Assembly: GCA_040221475.1 (NCBI GenBank) | Contig: JAVKEJ010000008.1 | Span: 1-64,000, forward strand | Origin: WLXB01 sp040221475 | GTDB lineage: Bacteria; Pseudomonadota; Alphaproteobacteria; Rhodospirillales; Rhodospirillaceae | Direction: 5' to 3' | Length of the DNA stretch: 64,000 nt | Shown here: positions 1 to 7,702 of the stretch, one piece after another | How the letters are laid out: every line of letters begins with the position of its first letter | Numbering within the stretch: position 1 is the first letter of the stretch | Notes under the pieces: model-generated | Told to the model about the DNA's origin: nothing | The model's input: only the letters and a program-made list of their open reading frames with translations | The model's database searches: none | Translations under genes and position numbers: made by a program

Positions 1-61
1 CGTCCTCAGACTGCTGCAAGACAAACGCGATCTGTGCATCTGTAAACTTCGACCTCTTCAT
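1..61 (-). CDS. IS3-family transposase OrfA, N-terminal fragment (partial)
   Basis: Only the first 20 codons are in the window. They translate as MKRSKFTDAQIAFVLQQSED, the characteristic beginning of OrfA proteins of IS3-family elements, whose N-terminal helix-turn-helix binds the element ends. The start codon is preceded by a GGAGGAG ribosome-binding site. The downstream orfB integrase, normally made by programmed frameshifting, would lie to the left of the window. Confidence 0.8.
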   Translation of the reverse strand, partial: MKRSKFTDAQIAFVLQQSED

Positions 62-141
62 GGAACTCTCCTCCTCCCAATACAGGGATCATAAATGGAA
101 AATTCCAGCTCAAAATGGCCCAATTCTTGGGGAGCAGGTCA
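1..141 (-). mobile_element. End of an IS3-family insertion sequence, cut by the left edge
   Basis: The first 141 bases look like the terminal part of an IS3-family element. The start of an orfA-type transposase gene reads leftward off the edge (1-61). About 65 bp outside it lies TTGGGGAGCAGGTCA (127-141), whose complement begins TGACCTGCTCCCC. That resembles the terminal inverted repeats of IS407-like members of IS3, which start TGACCTGCCCC. I therefore place the element boundary at 141. The other end, the orfB integrase and the target duplication are outside the window, so intactness cannot be judged. Bases 142-335 hold no gene that I can see. Confidence 0.75.
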
Positions 142-335
142 GGCTCTCAACATGCGGCTGCCGGTGCCAGAAACTCTAAGAGCAAGTGGCCCATAACATG
201 GCGCTTTACAAGCGATAGATTTCGAACGAAACAGGGCGTTCAAATTCCTAACGGTCATGACATCTTAGTTTCATGTTCACCATAGCCCCCTGTTATCGTT
301 GGCAATGAACTTATAAAAGGGTTCAAATTCTTACT

Positions 336-1205
336 TTAGTGGGAAAAGAAAACTGGAATCTTACTATGGGAGATCATGTGGCGAGTCATCCCTCCGAAAA
401 TAATCTCGCGGACCGGGCTTCTGGCATAAGCGCCCATGACGACAAGATCAGCCTTTATATCCTCGCATGTATTTATCAGCGCTTCGCCATCACTGAGACC
501 GTCGTGCTCGACGCGATGAATGACAGCTTTGACGCCGTGCCAGTTTAAATAGTCGCTGGCAAGATTTGCGTCTGGGTTGCCTGTAGGAATGTCGCCGATT
601 TGAATGATCGATATAGAATCCACCTTTTCAAGCAGGGGGAGGCTCTCCGACAACGCCTTGCTCACAGATTTACTGCCATTCCAAGAGATGGCAATATGAT
701 TCGGTTGGAAACCATCTATATGCTTGGGAACCATAAGAACTGGACGTCCAGTATCAAATAAGCTGGCCTCCAATGTTTCTGTCTCATTAAATGCTACTTT
801 AGAACGCGGTTGATCAACTACGATTAAGTCAGAGAGTCTCCCAACAGTAAGAACTGGATTGTCTAGCCGTTGTTTATCGGGAAGCCAAAAGTAGGTTGCA
901 CCGACATGAGACGTAGGTTGTCGGGTCATGGTCAGTGATTGTTTCTTGCATGTCCCATCAAAAGTAGATTTTGCGGACTCGCGCATGTGTTCAATGATTT
1001 TTTCTGCCGTCTTATAGAGCTCTCCGTAGTAAGGGCCATTGATGCCAATGCTAAGGTCGCCACCGTAAACTTGTGGGTCTCTTGTGGTATCCGTTCCTAA
1101 GACGTGACCATCAAATGATTTGGCTATTTCTAGCGCGGCACTAACAACGTGAGGAGCTGGTACGTCACCGGTTAGTGGCACTAAAATTGTTTTCACAGCG
1201 GACAT
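336..1205 (-). CDS. Universal stress protein (UspA family, tandem-domain length)
   Basis: A 289-residue cytoplasmic protein of the universal stress family, about twice the length of a single Usp domain, so it probably holds two domains. The N-terminal part begins with the typical first strand (KTILVPLTG). The C-terminal part ends with the nucleotide-binding signature of UspA proteins, MGAYARSPVREIIFGGMTRH. The start at 1205 is preferred over an upstream in-frame codon because Usp homology begins directly there and GAAAGGTC lies just upstream. An FNR/FixK-type palindrome sits about 70 bp before the start. That matches the known anaerobic induction of usp genes by FNR/Anr-like regulators and by DosR in mycobacteria. 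The exact ligand and partner are unknown. Confidence 0.88.
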   Translation of the reverse strand: MSAVKTILVPLTGDVPAPHVVSAALEIAKSFDGHVLGTDTTRDPQVYGGDLSIGINGPYYGELYKTAEKIIEHMRESAKSTFDGTCKKQSLTMTRQPTSHVGATYFWLPDKQRLDNPVLTVGRLSDLIVVDQPRSKVAFNETETLEASLFDTGRPVLMVPKHIDGFQPNHIAISWNGSKSVSKALSESLPLLEKVDSISIIQIGDIPTGNPDANLASDYLNWHGVKAVIHRVEHDGLSDGEALINTCEDIKADLVVMGAYARSPVREIIFGGMTRHMISHSKIPVFFSH

Positions 1206-1267
1206 TATTTGACCTTTCAGTACACTTAATAAGAGCGCAAGTGTTAGCTGTGGATACAATTAAGTTT

Positions 1268-1281
1268 TTGATTGTGGTCAA
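1268..1281 (-). promoter_or_regulatory. FNR/FixK-type box upstream of usp
   Basis: TTGAT-TGTG-GTCAA fits the FNR/FixK consensus TTGAT-N4-ATCAA with one change. Its centre is about 70 bp from the usp start codon, consistent with class II activation (box at -41.5) and a short leader. Confidence 0.75.
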
Positions 1282-1360
1282 GTTCACGCGCCAAGGCAGA
1301 CCGTATCCGGCGATCATTAAATGCTGGTTTATCAATGTCTGAGCACGGCTTTCCATTCGG

Positions 1361-1507
1361 CTAAGACAGAGGTTCAATGTAGCCGGTCATGTACACGGCA
1401 ATCACGGCCAGCAAGACGATCCCAATCCACAAACACAGTGTCCCTAACGAGCTTTCAGTTTGACTCCGCTGTAGACCGTGTTTCTTAGTTTTCCACCACT
1501 TCCTCAT
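1361..1507 (-). CDS. Small single-span membrane protein (48 aa)
   Basis: A short open frame encodes 48 residues. It has a basic N-terminus (MRKWWKTKKHGLQR), one hydrophobic segment of about 20 residues (roughly 21-40, CLWIGIVLLAVIAVYM) and a short tail ending IEPLS. The layout is that of a small inner-membrane protein with its N-terminus inside. AGGTG lies just before the ATG. It sits between usp and the Crp/Fnr gene on the same strand, and the FNR-type box lies between it and usp, so usp has its own promoter. I do not recognise the family. The coding call rests on composition and topology only. Confidence 0.5.
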   Translation of the reverse strand: MRKWWKTKKHGLQRSQTESSLGTLCLWIGIVLLAVIAVYMTGYIEPLS

Positions 1508-1601
1508 CACCTAAAATCCTCATCCTGATTGTTTCCATAGATAACTGTTTTACGGGCTCACTTGAATGCTTTGCCTTTAATCAAGCCGAGAGGTCGCTTT
1601 A

Positions 1602-2294
1602 TTAAGCAGCTATTTTCGGCTGAACTGAATGTTTCATATTGGCATCATCCCAAGCGTCGAACTCGACGTCTCCCTCAGCGTAAGCTTTTATGGCATCAGG
1701 CTGATGGATTTGGAGGAAATGACGGCTGCTATCGGACACCAAGCCTTGTCGTTTGAACTTGCAAAGGCAGCGGCTGACAGTCTCAACGGCTAAATTCAGG
1801 AAACATGCCATATCTGTTTGGGTCATGGGTAAGTACACCTCGCTGTTATTGGGGTTGTGACTTGCCGATTTGTGCCACATTGACAATATGAACGATGCAA
1901 CTTTTTCCATCGGCCGTTTGCAGCCCAGAAGAGTGAGTTGATCATGAGCGGATGCGAGTTCGTCGGATGCGAGCCGCACGATATTCTCGCCAAGTGTATC
2001 GTCTTGAAGCAGGCGGCGTAAAAGATCATTTTTTCTGTGGCAGCGAATTTCAGTCGGCGTGATTGTTTCAGCGGAATAGGTGTAATGCTTGCCTGCGGTC
2101 AAGCCGATGACATCACCAGAAAAAAAGAATCCTACGATTTGTCGCCGCCCGTCGCTCAGGCATCGCAAAAGTTTCACACAGCCCATAACGACCTCATAAA
2201 CATTGGTCGTGGGATCTCCTTGGGCAAAAATCTGTTGTTTTGCAGTGTATTTCTTTGGCTTCAAGGCGGCATGGTTGATTGTGTGCGTCCTCAT
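1602..2294 (-). CDS. Crp/Fnr-family regulator, FixK-like (no Fe-S cysteine cluster)
   Basis: A 230-residue transcription factor with an N-terminal cyclic-nucleotide-binding fold (about 15-125), a dimerisation helix and a C-terminal winged helix (about 150-225). The recognition helix reads VETVSRCLCKFKRQG. The E-x-x-S-R pattern is the one FNR and FixK use to read TTGAT half-sites. The N-terminus lacks the closely spaced cysteines that bind the oxygen-labile 4Fe-4S cluster in FNR. The protein is therefore FixK/Dnr-like and probably gets its oxygen signal from elsewhere, plausibly from the haem-PAS kinase encoded 1 kb away. It is the obvious candidate to bind the many TTGAY-N4-RTCAA sites in this window. 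It is transcribed divergently from the response-regulator gene. Confidence 0.85.
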   Translation of the reverse strand: MRTHTINHAALKPKKYTAKQQIFAQGDPTTNVYEVVMGCVKLLRCLSDGRRQIVGFFFSGDVIGLTAGKHYTYSAETITPTEIRCHRKNDLLRRLLQDDTLGENIVRLASDELASAHDQLTLLGCKRPMEKVASFILSMWHKSASHNPNNSEVYLPMTQTDMACFLNLAVETVSRCLCKFKRQGLVSDSSRHFLQIHQPDAIKAYAEGDVEFDAWDDANMKHSVQPKIAA

Positions 2295-2511
2295 GATTGG
2301 TTCCTACTTAATTGAAGCTGTCAAAGAACAGCAGTGCGCCATTGATTTGGGCTATGCAGGAGAATGTAATGTTCCTTTGAGACGCCAGAATGACTGTCCC
2401 GTAGAATTTTGTGTCGAAATGAAAACAGCCGAAATGATTAGGACACAAGGCTCTACCACTGGTAGTGTGTAGTTAGCACTCGAAACCCTTAGGTTGCCGA
2501 TAGTTCATGTG

Positions 2512-3246
2512 ATGCGAGATTTAGGAACGATTATTATTGCAGATGATGACGCCAAGGTTCGAAAGCCTTTAGCGCATTATCTCGTCAAAGAAGGGTTCAG
2601 GGTTGTTCAAGCGGCAAGCGGCAAAGAGCTAAGATCGTTGTTGGACGAAGAGACGGTTGATCTCGTATTACTTGACCTGGACCTCGGAGATGAAGACGGC
2701 CTTGTCATTTCTAAGGAACTTTCCGACCGCACCAGTTTAGGCGTTATTATCATCACAGGCAAAGGCGATGTGGTTGATCGCGTCATCGGGCTGGAAATGG
2801 GAGCTGATGACTATCTACCCAAACCGTTTCATCTTCGCGAAGTGCTGGCGCGCATAAAAAGCGTATTACGGCGACTCAAGCCACGGCGCGATGGTTCAGC
2901 TCAAAACCAATCTGAATCTGAAGACGCTGCCGTTGTTGTTTTCGGAAAATGGACGTTGAATTTTTCCACACGGCAGCTGACGGACTCAGAAAACAAAGAG
3001 GTCGGTTTAACAAGCGCTGAGTTCGCACTGCTCTCCGCGCTTGCCCGAAATCCTAACAGGACGATGACGAGAGATCAGTTGCTGGATCACACGGCTGGCC
3101 GGGATTGGAATCCTAACGACCGGAGTATTGACACCTTGATCAGTCGACTCCGTAAGAAAATAGAATCTGATCCAGGAAAACCAAATTATATCAAGTCGAT
3201 TCGCGGTGTTGGTTATGTTTTGGCGGCGCAGGTCAAGCGAAGCTAA
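2512..3246 (+). CDS. OmpR/PhoB-type DNA-binding response regulator
   Basis: A 244-residue two-component response regulator. The receiver domain (about 5-120) has the acidic pocket DDD near residues 11-13, the phospho-acceptor Asp near 55 in LVLLDLDLGDEDG, a conserved Thr in IITGKG and Lys in LPKPF. The C-terminal winged helix (about 145-240) has the typical ending SRLRKKIESDPGKPNYIKSI followed by RGVGY. The ATG at 2512 is preferred to the in-frame TTG at 2494 because receiver homology starts there. It converges with the hybrid kinase gene, with only about 30 bp between the stops. The two are natural partners, although classical FixL works with a LuxR-type FixJ, not an OmpR-type protein. Target genes cannot be read from the sequence. 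Confidence 0.9.
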   Translation: MRDLGTIIIADDDAKVRKPLAHYLVKEGFRVVQAASGKELRSLLDEETVDLVLLDLDLGDEDGLVISKELSDRTSLGVIIITGKGDVVDRVIGLEMGADDYLPKPFHLREVLARIKSVLRRLKPRRDGSAQNQSESEDAAVVVFGKWTLNFSTRQLTDSENKEVGLTSAEFALLSALARNPNRTMTRDQLLDHTAGRDWNPNDRSIDTLISRLRKKIESDPGKPNYIKSIRGVGYVLAAQVKRS

Positions 3247-3275
3247 GGGCTAGACGGCCTTATTGATCCGTAGGC

Positions 3276-5609
3276 TCATTGCTCCAGGGTATTTCGTAAT
3301 GCAGCGGCAAGTGTGCTTTTCGAATAAGGCTTTTGTAGAAGTTGTATGTGACCGGTCGCGAGCTCGTCGGAATTGATGGCATCTTTGGTAAAGCCTGAGG
3401 TGAGAATGATCTTACCTTGATATCCCGTTTCCCTAAGATGACTGGCCAGTTCAGGTCCTGATATGCCACCAGGCATGACCACATCTGTGAGAACCAAGTC
3501 TATGTGTTGCCCCTCAGTTATAATGTTTAGGGCTTGCTCGCCTGACTCCGCTTCCATGGTGGAATATCCTAAAGATTCAATCTGACGCAATGCAACGCGG
3601 CGCACGCGCGGATTATCGTCCACAACCAGTACAGTCGCAGATTCAGGCGCTGCGGGTATTGTTTTAGGCGATGCTACCAACGGCTCGTTTACGTTCACAC
3701 TGACCGGCAAGTAGAGCGTGATGACTGTACCCTTGCCGGGCTCGCTATAAAGATTGATGTGCCCACCAGATTGCTTCATGAATCCGTAGGCCATGCTGAG
3801 TCCGAGTCCGGTGCCATCTTCTCCGGTTTTTGTCGTAAAGAACGGCTCCATGGCCCGTTCTTTTACGTCTTCAGTCATGCCTTCGCCATTGTCTGCCACT
3901 ACAACTTTTACATAGCGCCCGGCGAGAACGTCTCCTAAGCTCGCGACGTCATCAGCGTCAAATACAACCGTATCAGTGCTGATGGTGAGGGTGCCACCGG
4001 TCGGCATGGCATCACGCGCGTTGATGCATAAGTTCATGATTAGATTTTCGAATTGCACAGGATCAACCGTGGTAAGCCCGATATCCTTCTTTAGCCGCAA
4101 TTCCATAATAATGTTGCCTCCTAAAGTTCGCCGCAATATGCCTTGGACATTGCGTATAAGGGCGTTTAGGTCGGTTATTTTAGGTTCGAGGGGCTGACGT
4201 CGCGCAAACGTCAAGAGGCGCCGTGTCAGGTCGGCCGCCATTTCCGTGGCCTCCAAGGCGTCATTAAGGAACTCTTTGATCGGAGTCTGATCTGAAATTT
4301 CGGATTCCACGATTTCTAGGCTGCCCATAATGGCCGCCAGTAAATTATTGAAATCGTGTGCTATACCGCCGGTCAAATGACCGAGCGTTTCCATTTTTTG
4401 AGCCTGACGCAGTTGATCTTCCAGAGCCTTAACACCAGTAACGTCAATCCCTGTGGCGATAATCCAATACCTCTCGGTTGACTCTTCATCGGGAGCGCTT
4501 CCGTACCACCAAGAAATCGTGCGCCTTGAGCCATCTTTGCATAGCCAGTCAAATGTATCCGGCCCGCCGGTTGGCCGTAAGTTCTGTGCGGACTGAGCTT
4601 TGCGTAGGCCGACGCTAACCAGTTGGTCGTATTTTTCTAGATCTTCCGGGGGAATTAGGAAGTCTCTCGGGTTGCGACCCAACACCTCGGCTTCAGTATA
4701 TCCGGTAAGCTGCTCAGCCGCCCGGTTAAAGCTGGTAAATCTTTGATGTGCGTCGCTTGCTGCAATCAAGACGGCTGCTGATTCCAGAAGAGTGCTACTA
4801 AAACTGTATGCAGCTTTCAGCTGTTTTACTATCTGGTTTCGTTCTGTCACATCAACGATGAAGGCTGCAATCAACGTCTTGGCACCGTTTTCGAGTCTTT
4901 GCATATGAACTTCGACGTCATACAGAGAACCATCTTTGCGTTTGTGGCGAGTCTCAAAAACGATTTTTTCTTTTTCTTTCTCAACGATGGGAGCTATCAG
5001 TGACCGAAACGATTGTTCTGTAAAGTCAGACTTAACGTCGAGTGGCGTCATCGATTTCAATTCGTCCAACGAGTATCCTAGGTTTCTTCTTGCTCCCTCG
5101 TTAATTTGGGTAAAAAAAAGTGTGTCCACTTCGAACGTGTATATTTCGTTGAGCGATTGCTCAACCAATCGGCCATAAAGATCTCTTTTAGATTCTGCGG
5201 CACGCTGTGATGTGATATCACGTACGATGCCGGTGAAAACTTTATGATCACCGACGACGGCTTCTCCGACGGAGAGCTCCATTGGGAAAAGACTTCCGTC
5301 TTTCTTTTGTCCGACTAATTCCCGGCCAATTCCTATGACTTTAGGTTTTCCCGACCGTAAGTAGTTTGCTATATACTCGTCATGATGGCTTCGGTCGGGT
5401 TCCGGCATCAGGATGCTGACGTTCTCACCAAACAGCTCCTCATTTGTGTAACCAAAAATGCGCACAGCTGCGATGTTCGCGTTTTCTATCGTGCCGTTTT
5501 CATCGATTGCGATGAGAGCATCTGTAATGGCATCAAAGGCGGCCTGAGCATGCGCGAGGTGTACTTGTAGAGACCTCTCTGACTTATGGTGGAGATGATC
5601 ATTTGACAT
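3276..5609 (-). CDS. Hybrid sensor histidine kinase, three PAS domains; first PAS is FixL-like (haem)
   Basis: A 777-residue soluble sensor with no clear membrane span. The first PAS domain (about 20-135) matches FixL closely: LMPEPDRSHHDEYIANYLRS supplies His76 at the place of the proximal haem ligand, and the GIGRELVGQKKDG segment supplies Arg96 at the place of the distal arginine that responds to oxygen. Two more PAS domains follow (about 145-260 and 270-395). Then come the HisKA dimerisation helix with His418 in GGIAHDFNNLL, the HATPase domain with an N box and DNGEGMTEDV, and a C-terminal receiver (about 655-775, acceptor Asp in LVLTDVVMPGG). It most likely senses oxygen and phosphorylates its own receiver and/or the neighbouring OmpR-type regulator. 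The haem assignment is inferred from motif identity only. Confidence 0.88.
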   Translation of the reverse strand: MSNDHLHHKSERSLQVHLAHAQAAFDAITDALIAIDENGTIENANIAAVRIFGYTNEELFGENVSILMPEPDRSHHDEYIANYLRSGKPKVIGIGRELVGQKKDGSLFPMELSVGEAVVGDHKVFTGIVRDITSQRAAESKRDLYGRLVEQSLNEIYTFEVDTLFFTQINEGARRNLGYSLDELKSMTPLDVKSDFTEQSFRSLIAPIVEKEKEKIVFETRHKRKDGSLYDVEVHMQRLENGAKTLIAAFIVDVTERNQIVKQLKAAYSFSSTLLESAAVLIAASDAHQRFTSFNRAAEQLTGYTEAEVLGRNPRDFLIPPEDLEKYDQLVSVGLRKAQSAQNLRPTGGPDTFDWLCKDGSRRTISWWYGSAPDEESTERYWIIATGIDVTGVKALEDQLRQAQKMETLGHLTGGIAHDFNNLLAAIMGSLEIVESEISDQTPIKEFLNDALEATEMAADLTRRLLTFARRQPLEPKITDLNALIRNVQGILRRTLGGNIIMELRLKKDIGLTTVDPVQFENLIMNLCINARDAMPTGGTLTISTDTVVFDADDVASLGDVLAGRYVKVVVADNGEGMTEDVKERAMEPFFTTKTGEDGTGLGLSMAYGFMKQSGGHINLYSEPGKGTVITLYLPVSVNVNEPLVASPKTIPAAPESATVLVVDDNPRVRRVALRQIESLGYSTMEAESGEQALNIITEGQHIDLVLTDVVMPGGISGPELASHLRETGYQGKIILTSGFTKDAINSDELATGHIQLLQKPYSKSTLAAALRNTLEQ

Positions 5610-5671
5610 CGCTTAACCCATTTTTTCGATGGTCGCGATCATAGGCCGCAGATGTTACACCGTCCAATATT

Positions 5672-6205
5672 TCAAGAATTTATGGCGTGACGTTTCGGTA
5701 ATGCTGGCATTGCTGACAAATTCCGATGGCTCGGCGGCATCGCACGAGCAGTGGCATCGTGTATATTTAGCCCTTGCGACAAGGCAGGTGGTGAGCCAAT
5801 CCCCTCTGCGTAGCTTAAAAGGCGAGGGAGATGGATATACCGGGCGGTCTCTCGGACTTCTGAGGCAACGCGCCTGATCACTTGGTCTTTGGAACGACTT
5901 AAGATTGAGTCGCAGAATGCGCCTACCTTTTTTTCAAGTCCAATGCATGAAGCCGTCGTGCTGGGTAACACTACCGGGTATGGGGTTGCGTGAAGATACG
6001 CGTCAGGCGGGGGAGAAAGCCCAAGAGTCCAAAAGAGCTGGAGGACCTTCGAGACTTGGCTTTGCTGCGAGTCGGTGAGGGCATTAAGGAGAGAATTAGG
6101 TCCTAAGTATTCTGCTATGCGACGATATTCCGCCCTTAGACGAAACAGATTTTTTGCCACATGATTAAGATGGAAATTTAAGTTTGTAAGGCCATCATTT
6201 TGCAT
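5672..6205 (-). CDS. Hypothetical protein (177 aa)
   Basis: I do not recognise this protein. It is 177 residues, without signal peptide or membrane segment. The N-terminal third is helical and rich in Leu, Asn and Arg (LNHVAKNLFRLRAEYRRIAEYL), the middle is rich in proline, and the tail is polar (RAMPPSHRNL). The start is well supported: AGGAG lies about 9 bases before the ATG. It lies divergently from hsp20 with an FNR-type box in the shared spacer, so it may belong to the same low-oxygen regulon. Confidence 0.6.
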   Translation of the reverse strand: MQNDGLTNLNFHLNHVAKNLFRLRAEYRRIAEYLGPNSLLNALTDSQQSQVSKVLQLFWTLGLSPPPDAYLHATPYPVVLPSTTASCIGLEKKVGAFCDSILSRSKDQVIRRVASEVRETARYIHLPRLLSYAEGIGSPPALSQGLNIHDATARAMPPSHRNLSAMPALPKRHAINS

Positions 6206-6301
6206 TTCTGGGCACTCCTAATAATTTTTGATGTTTAAGCCGAGACTAATCGGTTGGGCTTATCCGTAGGTTCAATCTGCATCAGCAGGGCGAAACAGTT
6301 T

Positions 6302-6315
6302 TTGATCCCAATCAA
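6302..6315. promoter_or_regulatory. Perfect FNR-type box between a hypothetical gene and hsp20
   Basis: TTGAT-CCCA-ATCAA is an exact FNR consensus. It lies in the divergent spacer, centred about 120 bp before the hsp20 start and 103 bp before the leftward gene. Which gene it serves, or whether it serves both, cannot be decided from position alone. Confidence 0.8.
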
Positions 6316-6428
6316 CATGCCTTTTCTTATTGTCGCTATCGTGTGTTTTGCGGCGTGTTAGCCAGCCCAGTGTCAATTGAGCTGAGTGTTTAGGGCAGCG
6401 CGATGAAAACAAGAAAAGGAGATTAAAA

Positions 6429-6926
6429 GTGACTGAGGTTAAGAAAATTAAACCAGCTGTTCCTTCAGTATGGCGACACCCTTTTGCAACGGTGCGTCAT
6501 GAAATGAGTGGTCTCATTAATCGGCTGGGTGGTGGCGAGTGGGATGAAGACTGGTTTCTTGGTGGCCCGCTTAGAGCGTCTGCACCAGTCGTCGATATTT
6601 ATGACACTGACGGTGGCTTCGAGATGAAAGCAGAGCTTCCCGGTCTTGGTGAAAACGACTTTGATCTTACGATTAAAAACGGAGTTCTTGAGCTTTCTGG
6701 CGAAAAAAGGCATGAAAAGACGGAAGACAAAGAGCAAGATTCACACAAGTATCATGTTACCGAGCGCTCCTTTGGGTCTTTTCGCCGATCATTCAGACTT
6801 CCCGATGGTGTTCAGCAGGATAAAATTAACGCAGTGTTTGAGAACGGTGTGCTGACCGTTACCATCCCCGTTTCTGAAGACAAGAAGCCCAAAGTTCATA
6901 AAGTACCCGTAAAAAAGTCGGCTTAA
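6429..6926 (+). CDS. Hsp20/alpha-crystallin small heat-shock protein
   Basis: A 165-residue ATP-independent holdase chaperone. The alpha-crystallin domain spans about 50-150: VDIYDTDGGFEMKAELPGL at its start, GVLELSGEKRHE in the middle, and FRRSFRLPDGVQ with ENGVLTVTIP at its end. The C-terminus has a lysine-rich tail. Translation starts at a GTG with AGGAG closely upstream. A terminator pair follows immediately, so it is probably monocistronic. The FNR-type box upstream suggests induction under low oxygen, as for the HspX-type proteins of the mycobacterial DosR regulon. Confidence 0.93.
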   Translation: MTEVKKIKPAVPSVWRHPFATVRHEMSGLINRLGGGEWDEDWFLGGPLRASAPVVDIYDTDGGFEMKAELPGLGENDFDLTIKNGVLELSGEKRHEKTEDKEQDSHKYHVTERSFGSFRRSFRLPDGVQQDKINAVFENGVLTVTIPVSEDKKPKVHKVPVKKSA

Positions 6927-6937
6927 TAGGCTCCCCG

Positions 6938-7010
6938 TGAGATCGGTTTCCCCCACCGATCTCATTCTAAGAACGGTCGCGTGTCGCTTTCGCGCGACCG
7001 TTTCTTTTTT
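6938..7010 (+). terminator. Tandem hairpins and T-run after hsp20
   Basis: There are two inverted repeats in a row. The first pairs TGAGATCGGT (6938-6947) with ACCGATCTCA (6955-6964). The second pairs AACGGTCGCG (6972-6981) with CGCGACCGTT (6993-7002) and is followed by TCTTTTTT. The second is a good intrinsic terminator. Confidence 0.85.
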
Positions 7011-7065
7011 GCTCAGATGCTCATTTTGCGATTCTGTAAAAATTGCCATCATGCCAACTTTAATG

Positions 7066-7079
7066 TTGACCCCAGTCAA
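7066..7079 (+). promoter_or_regulatory. FNR/FixK-type box upstream of the phasin gene
   Basis: TTGAC-CCCA-GTCAA is a symmetrical variant of the FNR/FixK/Dnr consensus. Its centre lies about 80 bp before the phasin start codon, in line with the other boxes in the window. Confidence 0.65.
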
Positions 7080-7151
7080 TAAGCGTCTGGAACGAGCGAT
7101 ATACCTTTACTCCTGAGATCGTAATTTCAATCCCGGCCAGTGGAGGTGATC

Positions 7152-7535
7152 ATGGCAAAACGACAGAATGGTGCATTCGATATGAACGGACTAGGGCAAG
7201 ACCAAATGTCGATGCTCGCAGCGGCAAACGGTACTTTTCTCGGTATGCTAGCCAAGGGGGCTCAGAACTATGCTGAAAGTGTCGGGTCGTTGACCAAAGA
7301 GTTGTCTGACTTTCTCTGTGAACGGTTAGAGAGAGACGTTGCCTACGGTGAAAAAATTGCAAAGTGCAAGGACTGGACTGACATCTCAGAAGCGCATCAG
7401 GAATGGCTCCAAGAGGCAGGAGAGGAATACGCTGCTGAAGCAAAAAAGGCAGCGGATATTAGTATGAAGTTCTTATCCAATGGATCTGCAATGCTGGCCA
7501 ACGGTTCGGACAAATCTTCCATCAAGGGCAAGTAA
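7152..7535 (+). CDS. Phasin-family PHA granule-associated protein
   Basis: A 127-residue, alanine-rich, almost fully helical protein of the phasin type. Phasins coat polyhydroxyalkanoate granules and modulate synthase activity. The pattern fits the family: a hydrophobic/amphipathic helix (GTFLGMLAKGAQNYAESVGS), a long charged helix with a conserved W (DWTDISEAHQEWLQEAGEEY) and a short variable tail. The ATG at 7152 has GGAGGTGATC directly before it, so the upstream in-frame GTG is rejected. The PHA synthase gene follows 170 bp later, with a strong hairpin between them. Expression is probably under the FNR-type box upstream. Confidence 0.8.
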   Translation: MAKRQNGAFDMNGLGQDQMSMLAAANGTFLGMLAKGAQNYAESVGSLTKELSDFLCERLERDVAYGEKIAKCKDWTDISEAHQEWLQEAGEEYAAEAKKAADISMKFLSNGSAMLANGSDKSSIKGK

Positions 7536-7551
7536 ATAGTCTAACCGCAAG

Positions 7552-7581
7552 GGCGTTCGGTTAACTCTGTAACCGAACGCC
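7552..7581 (+). promoter_or_regulatory. 12-bp perfect hairpin between phasin and PHA synthase genes
   Basis: GGCGTTCGGTTA (7552-7563) pairs exactly with TAACCGAACGCC (7570-7581) around a 6-base loop. No T-run follows, so a strong intrinsic terminator is unlikely. It may protect the 3' end of the abundant phasin message and attenuate read-through into phaC. Confidence 0.6.
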
Positions 7582-7702
7582 ACGCGCATTTCGGTACATT
7601 TCCGTTGCGTGTTTTCATGTCTATGGCCAGCCGGGGCAGGTGTGAAACAGATCGGTTAGGGCGGCTGCTGTAATGCTTTTCCAAAAGGCACAGAGGCGTA
7701 GT

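Noticed and set aside
2312..2324. FNR-like palindrome TTGAA-GCT-GTCAA just upstream of the FixK-like regulator gene
   Set aside because: The spacer is 3 bp, not 4, and the first half-site is off consensus. It also lies only about 25 bp from the start codon, so I do not claim autoregulation.
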